Assembly: GCF_014873855.1 (NCBI RefSeq)
Contig: NZ_JADBEL010000002.1
Span: 199,307-263,306 of the forward strand
Length of the DNA stretch: 64,000 bases
Source of the DNA: Sporosarcina limicola
GTDB lineage: Bacteria > Bacillota > Bacilli > Bacillales_A > Planococcaceae
Direction of reading: 5' to 3'
A model generated the notes under the pieces. The model had not been told where the DNA came from, did no database searches, and saw nothing but the letters and a program-made list of their open reading frames with translations. Every line of letters starts with the position of its first letter. The stretch's first letter is position 1. A program made the position numbers and the translations under genes. Below are positions 1 through 8,051 of the stretch, piece after piece.

Positions 1-348
1 ATTTTCAATACAACGTGACGCATAAGTTGCCAATTTTATATTTTTATCGGTTTTGAATGTCTCGATCGCCTTTATAAGTCCGATGGCACCAATACTAATG
101 AGGTCTTCGATATGCGTATTCGTATTATCAAAACGTCGGGCGATATAAACGACCAGTCTAAGATTTTTTTCAATAAGGGTATCACGTGCATTCATATCTC
201 CTTCCATGAATGCATGAATCGTTTTAGCTTCCTCTTCACGGTTTAATGGTTTGGGAAGTGACTCGTGTCCCCCAATATAGTATGTTCCATTTTTCCTTTT
301 GAAAAAGCTGACTAGCATCGACATCCATTTCTTCATTTCAAGCAGCAT
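1..348 (-). CDS. sigE: RNA polymerase sporulation sigma factor SigE (partial, 3' end off window)
   Basis: Only the first 116 codons are present; the rest lies beyond the left edge. SigE is the early mother-cell sigma factor, made as an inactive precursor that SpoIIGA clips. The visible part has a hydrophobic/basic leader (residues 1-22), the processing region YYIGG (23-27) and the start of sigma region 2, ending KLATYASRCIEN. In B. subtilis the cut falls between the two tyrosines, so a 23-residue pro-sequence is inferred. ATG at 348 is preferred to ATG at 336 because GGGGG lies 8 bases upstream of it; it overlaps the end of spoIIGA by 11 bases, which suggests coupled translation. Confidence 0.95.
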   Translation of the reverse strand, partial: MLLEMKKWMSMLVSFFKRKNGTYYIGGHESLPKPLNREEEAKTIHAFMEGDMNARDTLIEKNLRLVVYIARRFDNTNTHIEDLISIGAIGLIKAIETFKTDKNIKLATYASRCIEN

Positions 349-1192
349 GGACTTTTCCCCCTTCTTCGATTGTTGATTCCATTGCAGATACGTGTAAAAT
401 AGCTTCAGCACCATCCGGATAACGACGGTCGTTTTTTGTGAGTACGATGTATCCCGGTTGCAATTTCCCTCCATCCACAATCGTCCACTCTTCGAATTTA
501 AAACCGACTGCCCATGACTGCCCTTGAACCGTCAACAGACGAATAAGTCGGATCTCCTTATGATAGGCGCTAGGAAACTTTGTCATCATGGGGGAACCAC
601 AGTGATCCCAAGCAAGTAGTGGCTCTACCAAATCCCCGGGTAAGTACTTTAAGACCTTATCAAAGGATACGAAATGGACCGGAGCACCCGACAAAGGCTC
701 CGTGCAGCCGTTCCCTGAGTCAACAAATACATCGACCTCTATTTCAGAGTTCCAAATCCTGAGAATGGACGACGCACGTAGTGACGACACACTCCGTGCT
801 GTCCTGACATCAAGCCATTTCCTTTTCATTAAAAATAGGGCGACATATGCAACAAGCGCATAAGATAGAACAGTCAATGTTGAATTGGTTAGATTGATGC
901 GAAATTGAAGGGCTGTTAATAATCCTCCTGCAAAAACCGCCCCGATTACTACCATCGTTGCCGACTTTCTCCACGGTTCAAATGCTTTTCCAAAAGCACT
1001 CATTGTCATACCAAAAAAAGAGGCGATTATAGCGACGAATGATGTAGGAAAGAGAGTAACCGGCACGGAACCTACAAATGAAGCGAACACAAGACGTCTA
1101 CGGGTAGTCTCAACGTTTCCTACCTTGTTCGCGAATAAGAGAATTGCGTAATTAAACAGCATGTTTAATACGATAATAAGTTCACCATACAT
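338..1192 (-). CDS. spoIIGA: Sporulation sigma-E processing peptidase SpoIIGA
   Basis: A 284-residue membrane-embedded aspartic protease that activates pro-SigE at the sporulation septum after a signal from the forespore (SpoIIR in B. subtilis). The first ~120 residues form about five hydrophobic segments; a cytoplasmic C-terminal domain follows. The catalytic motif DSGN is at residues 158-161, and the active enzyme is known to be a dimer sharing two such motifs. The start ATG is preceded by GGGGAGGG, 7 bases away. sigE follows with a short overlap, the usual spoIIG operon order. Upstream DNA carries Spo0A-type boxes (1241-1308). Confidence 0.95.
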   Translation of the reverse strand: MYGELIIVLNMLFNYAILLFANKVGNVETTRRRLVFASFVGSVPVTLFPTSFVAIIASFFGMTMSAFGKAFEPWRKSATMVVIGAVFAGGLLTALQFRINLTNSTLTVLSYALVAYVALFLMKRKWLDVRTARSVSSLRASSILRIWNSEIEVDVFVDSGNGCTEPLSGAPVHFVSFDKVLKYLPGDLVEPLLAWDHCGSPMMTKFPSAYHKEIRLIRLLTVQGQSWAVGFKFEEWTIVDGGKLQPGYIVLTKNDRRYPDGAEAILHVSAMESTIEEGGKVHAA

Positions 1193-1240
1193 AGACTGCC
1201 CTCCCCGATTTCAACAATAGCATCCATGCGATGAAACATT

Positions 1241-1308
1241 TGTCGGAATAGGCGCAGAAATAAAAAAAGAATTCGACAACTATTTCAGATTTTAAAAACG
1301 ACTCGACA
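1241..1308 (-). promoter_or_regulatory. Spo0A boxes upstream of spoIIGA-sigE
   Basis: Three matches to the Spo0A half-site TGTCGAA lie 50-116 bases before spoIIGA: a perfect one on the minus strand (1272-1278), TGTCGAG on the minus strand (1302-1308) and TGTCGGA on the plus strand (1241-1247). In B. subtilis the spoIIG promoter is a SigA promoter with unusually wide spacing, activated by phosphorylated Spo0A bound to such boxes. I could not fix the -35/-10 pair here. Confidence 0.7.
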
Positions 1309-1375
1309 AACCCTCTAAAATAAAGACTTATTACGGGAAAAAATAATTCATCCTCTGTTTAACCGCAAAATATAA

Positions 1376-1500
1376 GGTATCAATCGATGATACAAAGTGT
1401 TTTATTTGGTGGAATTCATGCATTTTTAACACTAATCCAGGAGTAATTAAAAAACCATAGAACTACTATAGTTCTAGCTTATATCATCGATTTTTATACC
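1376..1500. repeat. 125-bp inverted-repeat element with two internal hairpins
   Basis: Arms at 1376-1392 and 1482-1500 are inverted repeats: GGTAT pairs with ATACC and AATCGATGATA pairs perfectly with TATCATCGATT, with a small bulge between the blocks. Inside are AGTGTT (1396-1401) pairing with AACACT (1428-1433), and a perfect 8-bp hairpin with a 3-base loop at 1458-1476. The fold is a three-way junction. It lies between the spoIIGA control region and the ftsZ terminator and has no convincing ORF. It could be a small RNA, an attenuator-like leader, or a small miniature inverted-repeat element; no clear target-site duplication is visible beyond AA on both sides. Confidence 0.5.
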
Positions 1501-1548
1501 AATTGTTCAAAGCTACTATTATTATTCAACAATATAATGTTTATAAAT

Positions 1549-1593
1549 AAAAACCCTAATCCACACAATTCAAGCATGTGGACTAGGGTTTTT
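1549..1593 (-). terminator. Rho-independent terminator after ftsZ
   Basis: A 17-bp stem with one mismatch (arms 1549-1565 and 1577-1593) followed on the minus strand by a T-rich tail. It lies 60 bases past the ftsZ stop and ends the division operon before the spoIIG control region. Confidence 0.85.
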
Positions 1594-1652
1594 ATTCAAA
1601 ACTGCACTGGTTATTTAACTGTATTTTCGAACAAACAGAATTCAATGTTGAC

Positions 1653-2822
1653 TTATTTTCGACGTTGCCTATTACGTAGAAATGTAGGGATGTCTAGTGC
1701 TTCTTCAGGCTGATTATTATTCTGCTGACGTCCCGATCCCTGTGGCTGTTGGAACTGATTCGTCTCTTCTAAGCGTTCCCTAATCGGAGACGGGTGTTCC
1801 TGATCACGAGCTTGTGAACGACTTGCACCAAAGCCTGAGCTCCTTGTAGGCCTTGGTTGAACTAATTGAACTTCGTTAAATCCTGTTGCAATAACCGTCA
1901 CGATGATTTCATCTTTCAAATTATCGTTGATAACAGAACCGAAAATCATATTCACATCCTCATCTGAAGCAGAAGCAACGATATCTGCAGCTTCCTGCAC
2001 TTCAAAAAGACTTAAATTCGAACCGCCAGTAATATTCATGAGTACGCCTTTCGCTCCATCAATTGAAGTCTCGAGCAATGGACTTGAAATGGCCTTCTTC
2101 GCCGCTTCTGCTGCTCGGTTTTCTCCAGTTGACATCCCAATTCCCATAAGGGCGGATCCCTTGTTTGCCATGATTGTCTTGACATCAGCGAAGTCGAGAT
2201 TAATAAGTCCTGGGACGGCAATCAAATCTGAAATACCTTGTACTCCTTGACGAAGCACGTTATCCGCTTCACGAAATGCTTCTAACATCGGTGTATTCTT
2301 ATCAACTATTTCAAGTAGTTTATCATTTGGAATAACAATTAATGTGTCAACAGCTTCTTTCATTGCCGCTATCCCACCCATTGCCTGCGTGGAGCGTTTC
2401 CGTCCTTCAAAGGTGAACGGTCTTGTAACAACCCCAACAGTAAGCGCTCCGAGATCTTTTGCAATTTGTGCAATAACTGGTGCAGCACCTGTTCCGGTAC
2501 CTCCACCCATTCCCGCAGTAACGAAAACCATATCAGAACCTTTTAGCGCTTCTTCAATTTGCTCTCTACTCTCTTCGGCAGCCTTTTTACCAACTTCCGG
2601 ATTTGCCCCTGCGCCAAGACCCCTTGTCAGTTTAGCACCAATTTGCAATTTCACTTCCGCACTTGAAAGATTGAGGGCTTGTGCGTCTGTATTTACGGCA
2701 ATAAATTCTACACCCTGTACACCATATTCAATCATACGATTTACTGCATTATTTCCACCGCCACCCACACCAATCACTTTGATTACTGCAAGAGCGTCGA
2801 TATTCGTATCAAATTCCAGCAT
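1653..2822 (-). CDS. ftsZ: Cell division protein FtsZ
   Basis: Tubulin-like GTPase of 389 residues that polymerises into the Z ring at mid-cell or, in sporulation, near a pole. The glycine-rich nucleotide loop GGGTGTG is at residues 106-112, NTDAQAL near 44-50, and the conserved C-terminal tail that binds FtsA and other partners ([13 protein letters not shown]) ends the protein after a variable linker rich in Q, N and R. The start is supported by GGAGGAG 6 bases upstream of ATG. It follows ftsA by 53 bases in the same direction, the usual ftsAZ pair, and a strong terminator follows. Confidence 0.98.
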   Translation of the reverse strand: MLEFDTNIDALAVIKVIGVGGGGNNAVNRMIEYGVQGVEFIAVNTDAQALNLSSAEVKLQIGAKLTRGLGAGANPEVGKKAAEESREQIEEALKGSDMVFVTAGMGGGTGTGAAPVIAQIAKDLGALTVGVVTRPFTFEGRKRSTQAMGGIAAMKEAVDTLIVIPNDKLLEIVDKNTPMLEAFREADNVLRQGVQGISDLIAVPGLINLDFADVKTIMANKGSALMGIGMSTGENRAAEAAKKAISSPLLETSIDGAKGVLMNITGGSNLSLFEVQEAADIVASASDEDVNMIFGSVINDNLKDEIIVTVIATGFNEVQLVQPRPTRSSGFGASRSQARDQEHPSPIRERLEETNQFQQPQGSGRQQNNNQPEEALDIPTFLRNRQRRK

Positions 2823-2875
2823 CGTCTCTCCTCCTAATCCATCTTATACCGTTCGGGTCAATTATTAATCGATAC

Positions 2876-4159
2876 TCACTCGAATAAATTGTCGAAAGCT
2901 TTCTTTGCCTTGTGTAATATGCCGGGCCTTTTTTCCTTATTTCGATCCATTGTTTTTTTCATATTGACCGGAGCTTGTGTTTGCTCTTCATTAGCCATAA
3001 CTGCTGGCGTTTTCTGTACATGACCGAAATATGCATCCTGCATATGCGCATAACGTATAAGTCCTACCGCAGTCGTATACATCGGTTCCCTTACACCAAT
3101 ATATTCAGGTATATGGATACGTACTCTTGTTTTTAACACATGTCTTGCAAGTTGGAGAAGTCCATCAAGTTTCGTAATCCCACCAGTCAATACGATTCCC
3201 CCAGGTAGATCATGAACACCCATGCGGTACATTTCCTCCATGACCAAATCGAAAAGTTCTTCCAGTCGAACACCAATAATTTCCGATATATATCGTTGAC
3301 TGTATTGATCTTTTGAATCAGCTCCGATGACAGGCACTTCAAACAACTCATCGTCTGATGCATCATCAGAGAAAGCATGTCCAAATTGGTGTTTGATTTT
3401 CCTTGCTTGTTCCGTTGGAGTTTTCAAAATGATTGATAGGTCTTTCGTTATATGATCCCCACCGACAGGTACAACTGTTGTAGCCATTAGCCGGTTTTCA
3501 CCAAATATCGCAATTGTTGTAGAACCACCACCGATATCAATAAATGCAGTTCCATGATTCCTTTCATCTTCTGTTAAGGCAAACGTACCTGCTGCAAGTG
3601 GTTGTAAATAGATTTCCCTTATTACAAGACCTGCGCGCTCTACACAACGTAAAATGTTATGCACAAGTGTTTTCGAGGTCGTAACAAGCGTCCCATCCAT
3701 TTCAAGTCGAACACCAATCATACCCCGCGGATCTGTTATTTCATTATAATCATCAACGATGAATTGTTTTGGAATAATATTAACGATTTCTCGTTCAGGT
3801 GGAACCGACATAACCTGTGCCGACTTCATAACCCGATCGAGATCATCATCTGTAATTTCACGATTTTCTGAGTTGACCGCTACTACACCTTTAACATCTT
3901 GCAATCTAATACCATTTGCAGGAATACCGAGAATGACTTCTTGGATTTGCATTCCAATCATACGCTCGGCTTGGTCAACCGCTTTACGAATTGAGCGTAC
4001 GGTCGCATCAATGTCAATGATTGTTCCTTTTCGGATTCCAGCCGATTGAACGTTACCGACTCCAATTACGTGCAGAGAACCACCGTCTACTTCGCCGATC
4101 AATACTTTAACCGACGAAGAACCTATATCAAGTGATATGTATAATTCTGATTGGCTCAT
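2876..4159 (-). CDS. ftsA: Cell division protein FtsA
   Basis: Actin-fold membrane tether for FtsZ, 427 residues. The phosphate-1 loop LDIGSSSVKVLIGE lies at residues 10-23, the adenosine and phosphate-2 motifs (FIDIGGGSTT, VLTGG) are present, and the C-terminus is a basic amphipathic stretch (KAKKAFDNLFE) of the kind that inserts in the membrane. ATG is preceded by GGGAGGTG. It lies between sbp and ftsZ as in other Bacillales. Confidence 0.97.
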   Translation of the reverse strand: MSQSELYISLDIGSSSVKVLIGEVDGGSLHVIGVGNVQSAGIRKGTIIDIDATVRSIRKAVDQAERMIGMQIQEVILGIPANGIRLQDVKGVVAVNSENREITDDDLDRVMKSAQVMSVPPEREIVNIIPKQFIVDDYNEITDPRGMIGVRLEMDGTLVTTSKTLVHNILRCVERAGLVIREIYLQPLAAGTFALTEDERNHGTAFIDIGGGSTTIAIFGENRLMATTVVPVGGDHITKDLSIILKTPTEQARKIKHQFGHAFSDDASDDELFEVPVIGADSKDQYSQRYISEIIGVRLEELFDLVMEEMYRMGVHDLPGGIVLTGGITKLDGLLQLARHVLKTRVRIHIPEYIGVREPMYTTAVGLIRYAHMQDAYFGHVQKTPAVMANEEQTQAPVNMKKTMDRNKEKRPGILHKAKKAFDNLFE

Positions 4160-4253
4160 CTACTGGCACCTCCCATGGCAACTCTTACATCCCATTCTAT
4201 TGTATTATGAGTGTACTGTCTAAATACTTTCGACATCTTTTGTCTAAATCCTT

Positions 4254-4625
4254 TCATTCGGAAGGATTTGTATCGGAAGCCTTACTTCGCTCTGTCCATT
4301 TAGCAAGAAGAATTCTTCTAATGATGGCAATGTTCTGAAATAGCCTAACACCGAATGCGAATACCGCAGCAAGATATAGATCCACTCCTAAATGCACCCC
4401 GAGGAACGCCAGACAGGCCGCTAAAGCGATGTTAAAGAAGAACCCAGATACAAACACCCGGTCATCATAGACTTGTTGTAAATGAGCCCGGATACCTCCG
4501 AAGAGCGTATCCAGTGCGGCGAGTACAGCAATCGATAAGTAATTGCCGTATTCTTGTGGAATTTGTATGTCTGATAAAAGCCCAAGTGAAATTCCAAGGA
4601 TAAGTCCAAGCAAAGGTAACCACAT
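4254..4625 (-). CDS. sbp: Small basic membrane protein Sbp (DUF1290)
   Basis: 123-residue membrane protein of the DUF1290 family found next to ftsA in Firmicutes; the exact role is unknown. It has three to four hydrophobic segments (near 2-20, 28-42, 60-78, 85-100) and a charged C-terminal tail. The ATG at 4625 is chosen over one six bases earlier because AAAGGGG is then 7 bases away. It begins two bases after the ylxX stop, so the two are likely translated together. Confidence 0.85.
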   Translation of the reverse strand: MWLPLLGLILGISLGLLSDIQIPQEYGNYLSIAVLAALDTLFGGIRAHLQQVYDDRVFVSGFFFNIALAACLAFLGVHLGVDLYLAAVFAFGVRLFQNIAIIRRILLAKWTERSKASDTNPSE

Positions 4626-4627
4626 TG

Positions 4628-5347
4628 TCATTCCCCTTTCGGCAATTCCTTTAAAAATTGATTTTCAAACATTTCGGGGGAGCCATGGATTTCTACAAAC
4701 CTTTCAGGCTTCCCCACTTCAAGAATCAAATTATCAATATAGAAGTCATCGTGAATTGTTGATGCTGCCAAATAACTGTATAATTTTTCGCTATCCTTAA
4801 AGCTAGGCGAAATAATCTTCATCGAGACCGGAGGTGTTGAAACATTCAATCCGTTCACGGTCGTAATGCCATTAATATCCCTAATTGAGCTTAAAGTTGT
4901 AAAACGTTTACCATCAATTTCAAGAATAAGACCTTTAAAACGGTTAATTTCATTGACAAAACGAGTAAGTAAGTCCGGAGAAACGTCAGTAACTGGAATA
5001 CCAAATGCTTCACTTTCAGCGGAAGGTTTCACTTTGATGATAATTCCAGTTCCTTGAATGTTTGTCATGCCCGCTTGACTATAAAGCTTGTCCACTGTTT
5101 CAGTTAGGGCTTTCCCTGTGTTTTCATCATTCAATGATTTATATGTAAATATCGTCTTATCAAGTTCACGAATCTCAGATAATAATTCAGAATGAAGCTG
5201 CTTTTCAACCGCAAGCTCATGACGAACCGCCCAAATATCCCTTGTATCACGTTCCTTCGGATTCTTCATTGAATTGTATTGGACAGCTGTCATAAAACCG
5301 ACAGTCAGCAGGATCAATGTGAATTTCCAGTTTATCGTTTTTTTCAC
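4628..5347 (-). CDS. ylxX: DUF881 membrane-anchored protein YlxX
   Basis: One N-terminal membrane segment (about residues 8-25), a short coiled-coil-like region (HELAVEKQLHSELLSEIREL) and an extracytoplasmic DUF881 domain. 239 residues. The function is unknown; its constant place between divIB and ftsA suggests a division-related role. GTG start with GGGAG 9 bases upstream. It is paralogous to the upstream ylxW, so the two may have come from a duplication or may interact. Confidence 0.85.
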   Translation of the reverse strand: MKKTINWKFTLILLTVGFMTAVQYNSMKNPKERDTRDIWAVRHELAVEKQLHSELLSEIRELDKTIFTYKSLNDENTGKALTETVDKLYSQAGMTNIQGTGIIIKVKPSAESEAFGIPVTDVSPDLLTRFVNEINRFKGLILEIDGKRFTTLSSIRDINGITTVNGLNVSTPPVSMKIISPSFKDSEKLYSYLAASTIHDDFYIDNLILEVGKPERFVEIHGSPEMFENQFLKELPKGE

Positions 5348-5371
5348 TCGACCATCTCCCTATACCAATAC

Positions 5372-6094
5372 TCAACTTTCGTTCCGCAAGGCTGACAAAC
5401 GGAGATCTTTTAATTGTTCCGTTGTGACGACTATGTTATCGCGGATTAGACCGTCAATTACACCGCCCTTCAATTGCAATGCAGAGGAAAGGACATTCAT
5501 ATCACCAATCGCATCGATGACGAAGGGAGCAGGATACATTCTCCCATCAACCGTGATAACTGGGCCTGTGCATTTGATATAGGAATTTGATGTAATTCTT
5601 TGCCCGTTGATCGCTAATCCTTGTGCTCCGGCAATTCTTAGTTCATTGACAACTCGGAGAATATGACTTTCATGAACGATATAATCATTCGGGTTTTGGT
5701 CAACCGGATCATAATCCGCATCTTTCAAAGTGATTTTAACACCTTGTCCAATGGCAGGGATGACGCCAAGCAGCAAGCGGAGGTCTTTTGCTTCTTCAAC
5801 AAGATCAGCATAATCTTCTTCCCTCATAGAAAACGAGCGCTCATACTCACGTATATCCTCCTGCTTGGCGGCGATTTCATCAGATAACTCCTTGTTCCGT
5901 TCCTGTTGGTCAATCAGACTCCCACGGTATTCCTCCTCTTGAAGAAATGCCATCGATTCGAATTTACCAACTTCCTTGTTTGAACCGAAAGTTCGATACG
6001 AAAATGCGAGGATGAAACCGAGAACAAGGAAAACAACGGAAAAAATAATGTGTTTTCCTCTCTTCTTGTATGCATCATTCATCTTTTTCGTCAA
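5372..6094 (-). CDS. ylxW: DUF881 membrane-anchored protein YlxW
   Basis: About 240 residues: cytoplasmic start, one membrane helix, a coiled coil (roughly residues 55-110, many E, K, R and L) and an outside DUF881 domain. A TTG start at 6094 is inferred because AAGGAGGG lies 8 bases upstream; an ATG twelve bases further in is the alternative. The start lies inside the end of divIB (20-base overlap). Its role in division is unproved; position and family are the only clues. Confidence 0.85.
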   Translation of the reverse strand: MTKKMNDAYKKRGKHIIFSVVFLVLGFILAFSYRTFGSNKEVGKFESMAFLQEEEYRGSLIDQQERNKELSDEIAAKQEDIREYERSFSMREEDYADLVEEAKDLRLLLGVIPAIGQGVKITLKDADYDPVDQNPNDYIVHESHILRVVNELRIAGAQGLAINGQRITSNSYIKCTGPVITVDGRMYPAPFVIDAIGDMNVLSSALQLKGGVIDGLIRDNIVVTTEQLKDLRLSALRNES

Positions 6095-6863
6095 CAGAAT
6101 CACCCTCCTTTTCTTCCCCATACTCTTTACTGAATGGAGTGAAGTATGCTCCAATTTCTATATCGATTATCCCCTTTTCATAGCCGTTTAGTTGTGCTAT
6201 CATATCTGGGTAGTAAACCATACTTTCAGCAAACGTGGAAATAACAGCACGTACTTCATTTCCGTCATCCATATAAACAGTAAGACGATCTGGATCCACT
6301 TCTGTTCCCTCGTAAATAATTTCAGAAATAATTTGATAAATATTTTCATCCATTTTTAGAAGTTGGGCTATCAAACGTTTCTGAATACCTAAATCCTTGA
6401 TATTGTTCAATACTGGAGCTTCTGCTTCTGGTAACAACATTCCAGCCGGTAACGTTTCTCCATTCTCCAACAGTAAACTATACTGCCCATCTTCCTCAAT
6501 ATAAGCAACTGTCTTCCACTCAGAAATAATAATTTCGATATCTCGTAACCACTTTCGCGACACCGTTACACCTTGGACACCATCAATTTTTTCAAGTGCA
6601 TCTTTTATTTCTCCCGAACTAAAGCTCCAAAATGGACTTCCGACTGTTAAGCCACTTTGCACTTTATAAAAATCTGGATCCTGAAGAACCGCACCCATAA
6701 CACTAATACTATCTACTTTACTAAGTGGTGACTGTAAATATAGGACCGCCAGTAGAGCAACAATGAACACTGTCAAGATGAACCGAAATTTCTTATTTGT
6801 CTTTCTTCGGCGCTTTTCCCGCATGGAAGGGATTCGCTCTTCGATGTCAATGACTTTTTCCAT
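6075..6863 (-). CDS. divIB: Cell division protein DivIB (FtsQ family)
   Basis: 262-residue bitopic protein: basic cytoplasmic tail (residues 1-26), one membrane helix (about 27-46), then the POTRA domain starting near SKVDSISVMG and the FtsQ/DivIB beta domain, with a charged C-terminal tail. It works with FtsL and DivIC to stabilise the divisome and activate septal wall synthesis. GGAGGAG precedes the ATG. It follows the SEDS gene by only 17 bases; in B. subtilis murG and murB lie between these two genes, but here they are missing. Confidence 0.93.
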   Translation of the reverse strand: MEKVIDIEERIPSMREKRRRKTNKKFRFILTVFIVALLAVLYLQSPLSKVDSISVMGAVLQDPDFYKVQSGLTVGSPFWSFSSGEIKDALEKIDGVQGVTVSRKWLRDIEIIISEWKTVAYIEEDGQYSLLLENGETLPAGMLLPEAEAPVLNNIKDLGIQKRLIAQLLKMDENIYQIISEIIYEGTEVDPDRLTVYMDDGNEVRAVISTFAESMVYYPDMIAQLNGYEKGIIDIEIGAYFTPFSKEYGEEKEGDSVDEKDE

Positions 6864-6880
6864 TTCGGCTCCTCCTTCAT

Positions 6881-7969
6881 CTACCTTTTAGAATTCTTTG
6901 TAAAGTGCATGATTGTTCCCGCTGCCAACCATGTAGTCATCAATGATGAACCTCCATAGCTTATGAATGGCAATGTGACACCGGTTACTGGTAATAATCC
7001 TGATACGACACCAACATTCAGAAACGTTTGAAAAAAAATCATTGATCCCATTCCCGCTACCATAAGAAATGCATAGTTCCCTTTAGCCCTAATCGCAATT
7101 CCAAAAGTCGAAATCAACAGGATAGTGAAAAGGAAAAGAACAAACATAGCCCCGATAAATCCAGATTCCTCTGCAATAATTGAAAAGATGAAATCATTTT
7201 GAGGCTCCGGCAAATACAAGAACTTCTGGCGACTATTTCCATAGCCATGTCCAACTAACCCACCAGGCGCGATGGCAAAAAGCGACTGGATTCCTTGGAA
7301 ACCCGTTCCAAGCGGATCATTCCATGGATCGATGTAAGACTTTATACGATTCAATCGATATGGCGCCGCAGCGATTAGTGCTACAAAAGCACCCACTCCT
7401 GCTACACCAAGGAATATAAAAAAACGGAGTGGATAACCTGCTATGAATAGAATAACAAACGAGGAGACAATCATGATGACGGCTGAACCCAAATCCGGTT
7501 GTAGCATGATAAGAATTCCTGGTAAAAGTATCAATCCTAGATGCTTGAACCGAAAAACGCCTTTTCTTCCTATTTTGTCCATGCTACATGCCAACTTGCC
7601 AATAAGTGCAACCTTTACAAATTCAGCTGGCTGGATACTGAACGGTCCAAAGGCAATCCAGCTCTGGGACCCGTTCCGAACTGCACCCACACCAGGGATA
7701 AGGACGGCAACGAGTAGCAAGATCGTTCCATAGTAGAGAATGGTCCATGTCCTAGGACTCGAAGTCAATGGACTTTTCATGATTGCAATTGCAATACCTA
7801 TCGATACCACCATATAGATTGCCTGTTTTACAATGAATGGCGGGGAATTTGCGTAATGGACCGCTCCCCAATATGAACCAGCTGAATGGACGAAAGCCAA
7901 TCCAATCAATGACAGCGCCACCGCCGAAATGATAAATGATGTTTTCAGCTTCCCTTCCAGTGAACGCAT
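6881..7969 (-). CDS. spoVE: SEDS-family peptidoglycan polymerase, SpoVE/FtsW type
   Basis: 362 residues with about ten membrane helices and SEDS landmarks: PAEFVKVALIGKLA near 115, LQPDLGSA near 155, and the C-terminal PFISYGGSSL. SEDS proteins polymerise lipid II with a partner class B PBP. Its place between murD and divIB matches spoVE of B. subtilis, which builds spore cortex with SpoVD; spoVD lies just upstream here. A second SEDS gene (50158-51342) next to pyc matches FtsW, so the labels rest on position. The ribosome site is poor (GGAAGG runs straight into the ATG), so the start is uncertain. Confidence 0.85.
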   Translation of the reverse strand: MRSLEGKLKTSFIISAVALSLIGLAFVHSAGSYWGAVHYANSPPFIVKQAIYMVVSIGIAIAIMKSPLTSSPRTWTILYYGTILLLVAVLIPGVGAVRNGSQSWIAFGPFSIQPAEFVKVALIGKLACSMDKIGRKGVFRFKHLGLILLPGILIMLQPDLGSAVIMIVSSFVILFIAGYPLRFFIFLGVAGVGAFVALIAAAPYRLNRIKSYIDPWNDPLGTGFQGIQSLFAIAPGGLVGHGYGNSRQKFLYLPEPQNDFIFSIIAEESGFIGAMFVLFLFTILLISTFGIAIRAKGNYAFLMVAGMGSMIFFQTFLNVGVVSGLLPVTGVTLPFISYGGSSLMTTWLAAGTIMHFTKNSKR

Positions 7970-8051
7970 CCTTCCGCAATTTTAGTCAATCAATTAATAA
8001 ATCCTCAGGAACAAATTCTACACGATTTCATCCAAGGATACCTTTACAGAT

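Noticed and set aside
1376..1500. Known riboswitch or T-box leader
   Set aside because: No T-box, antiterminator or recognised aptamer motif; it does not lead into a metabolic gene. Reported only as an unexplained structure.
2344..2868. 174-codon open frame on the plus strand opposite ftsZ
   Set aside because: It mirrors the ftsZ codons, has no ribosome site, and its composition (rich in P, S, T, A) is typical of an antisense shadow.
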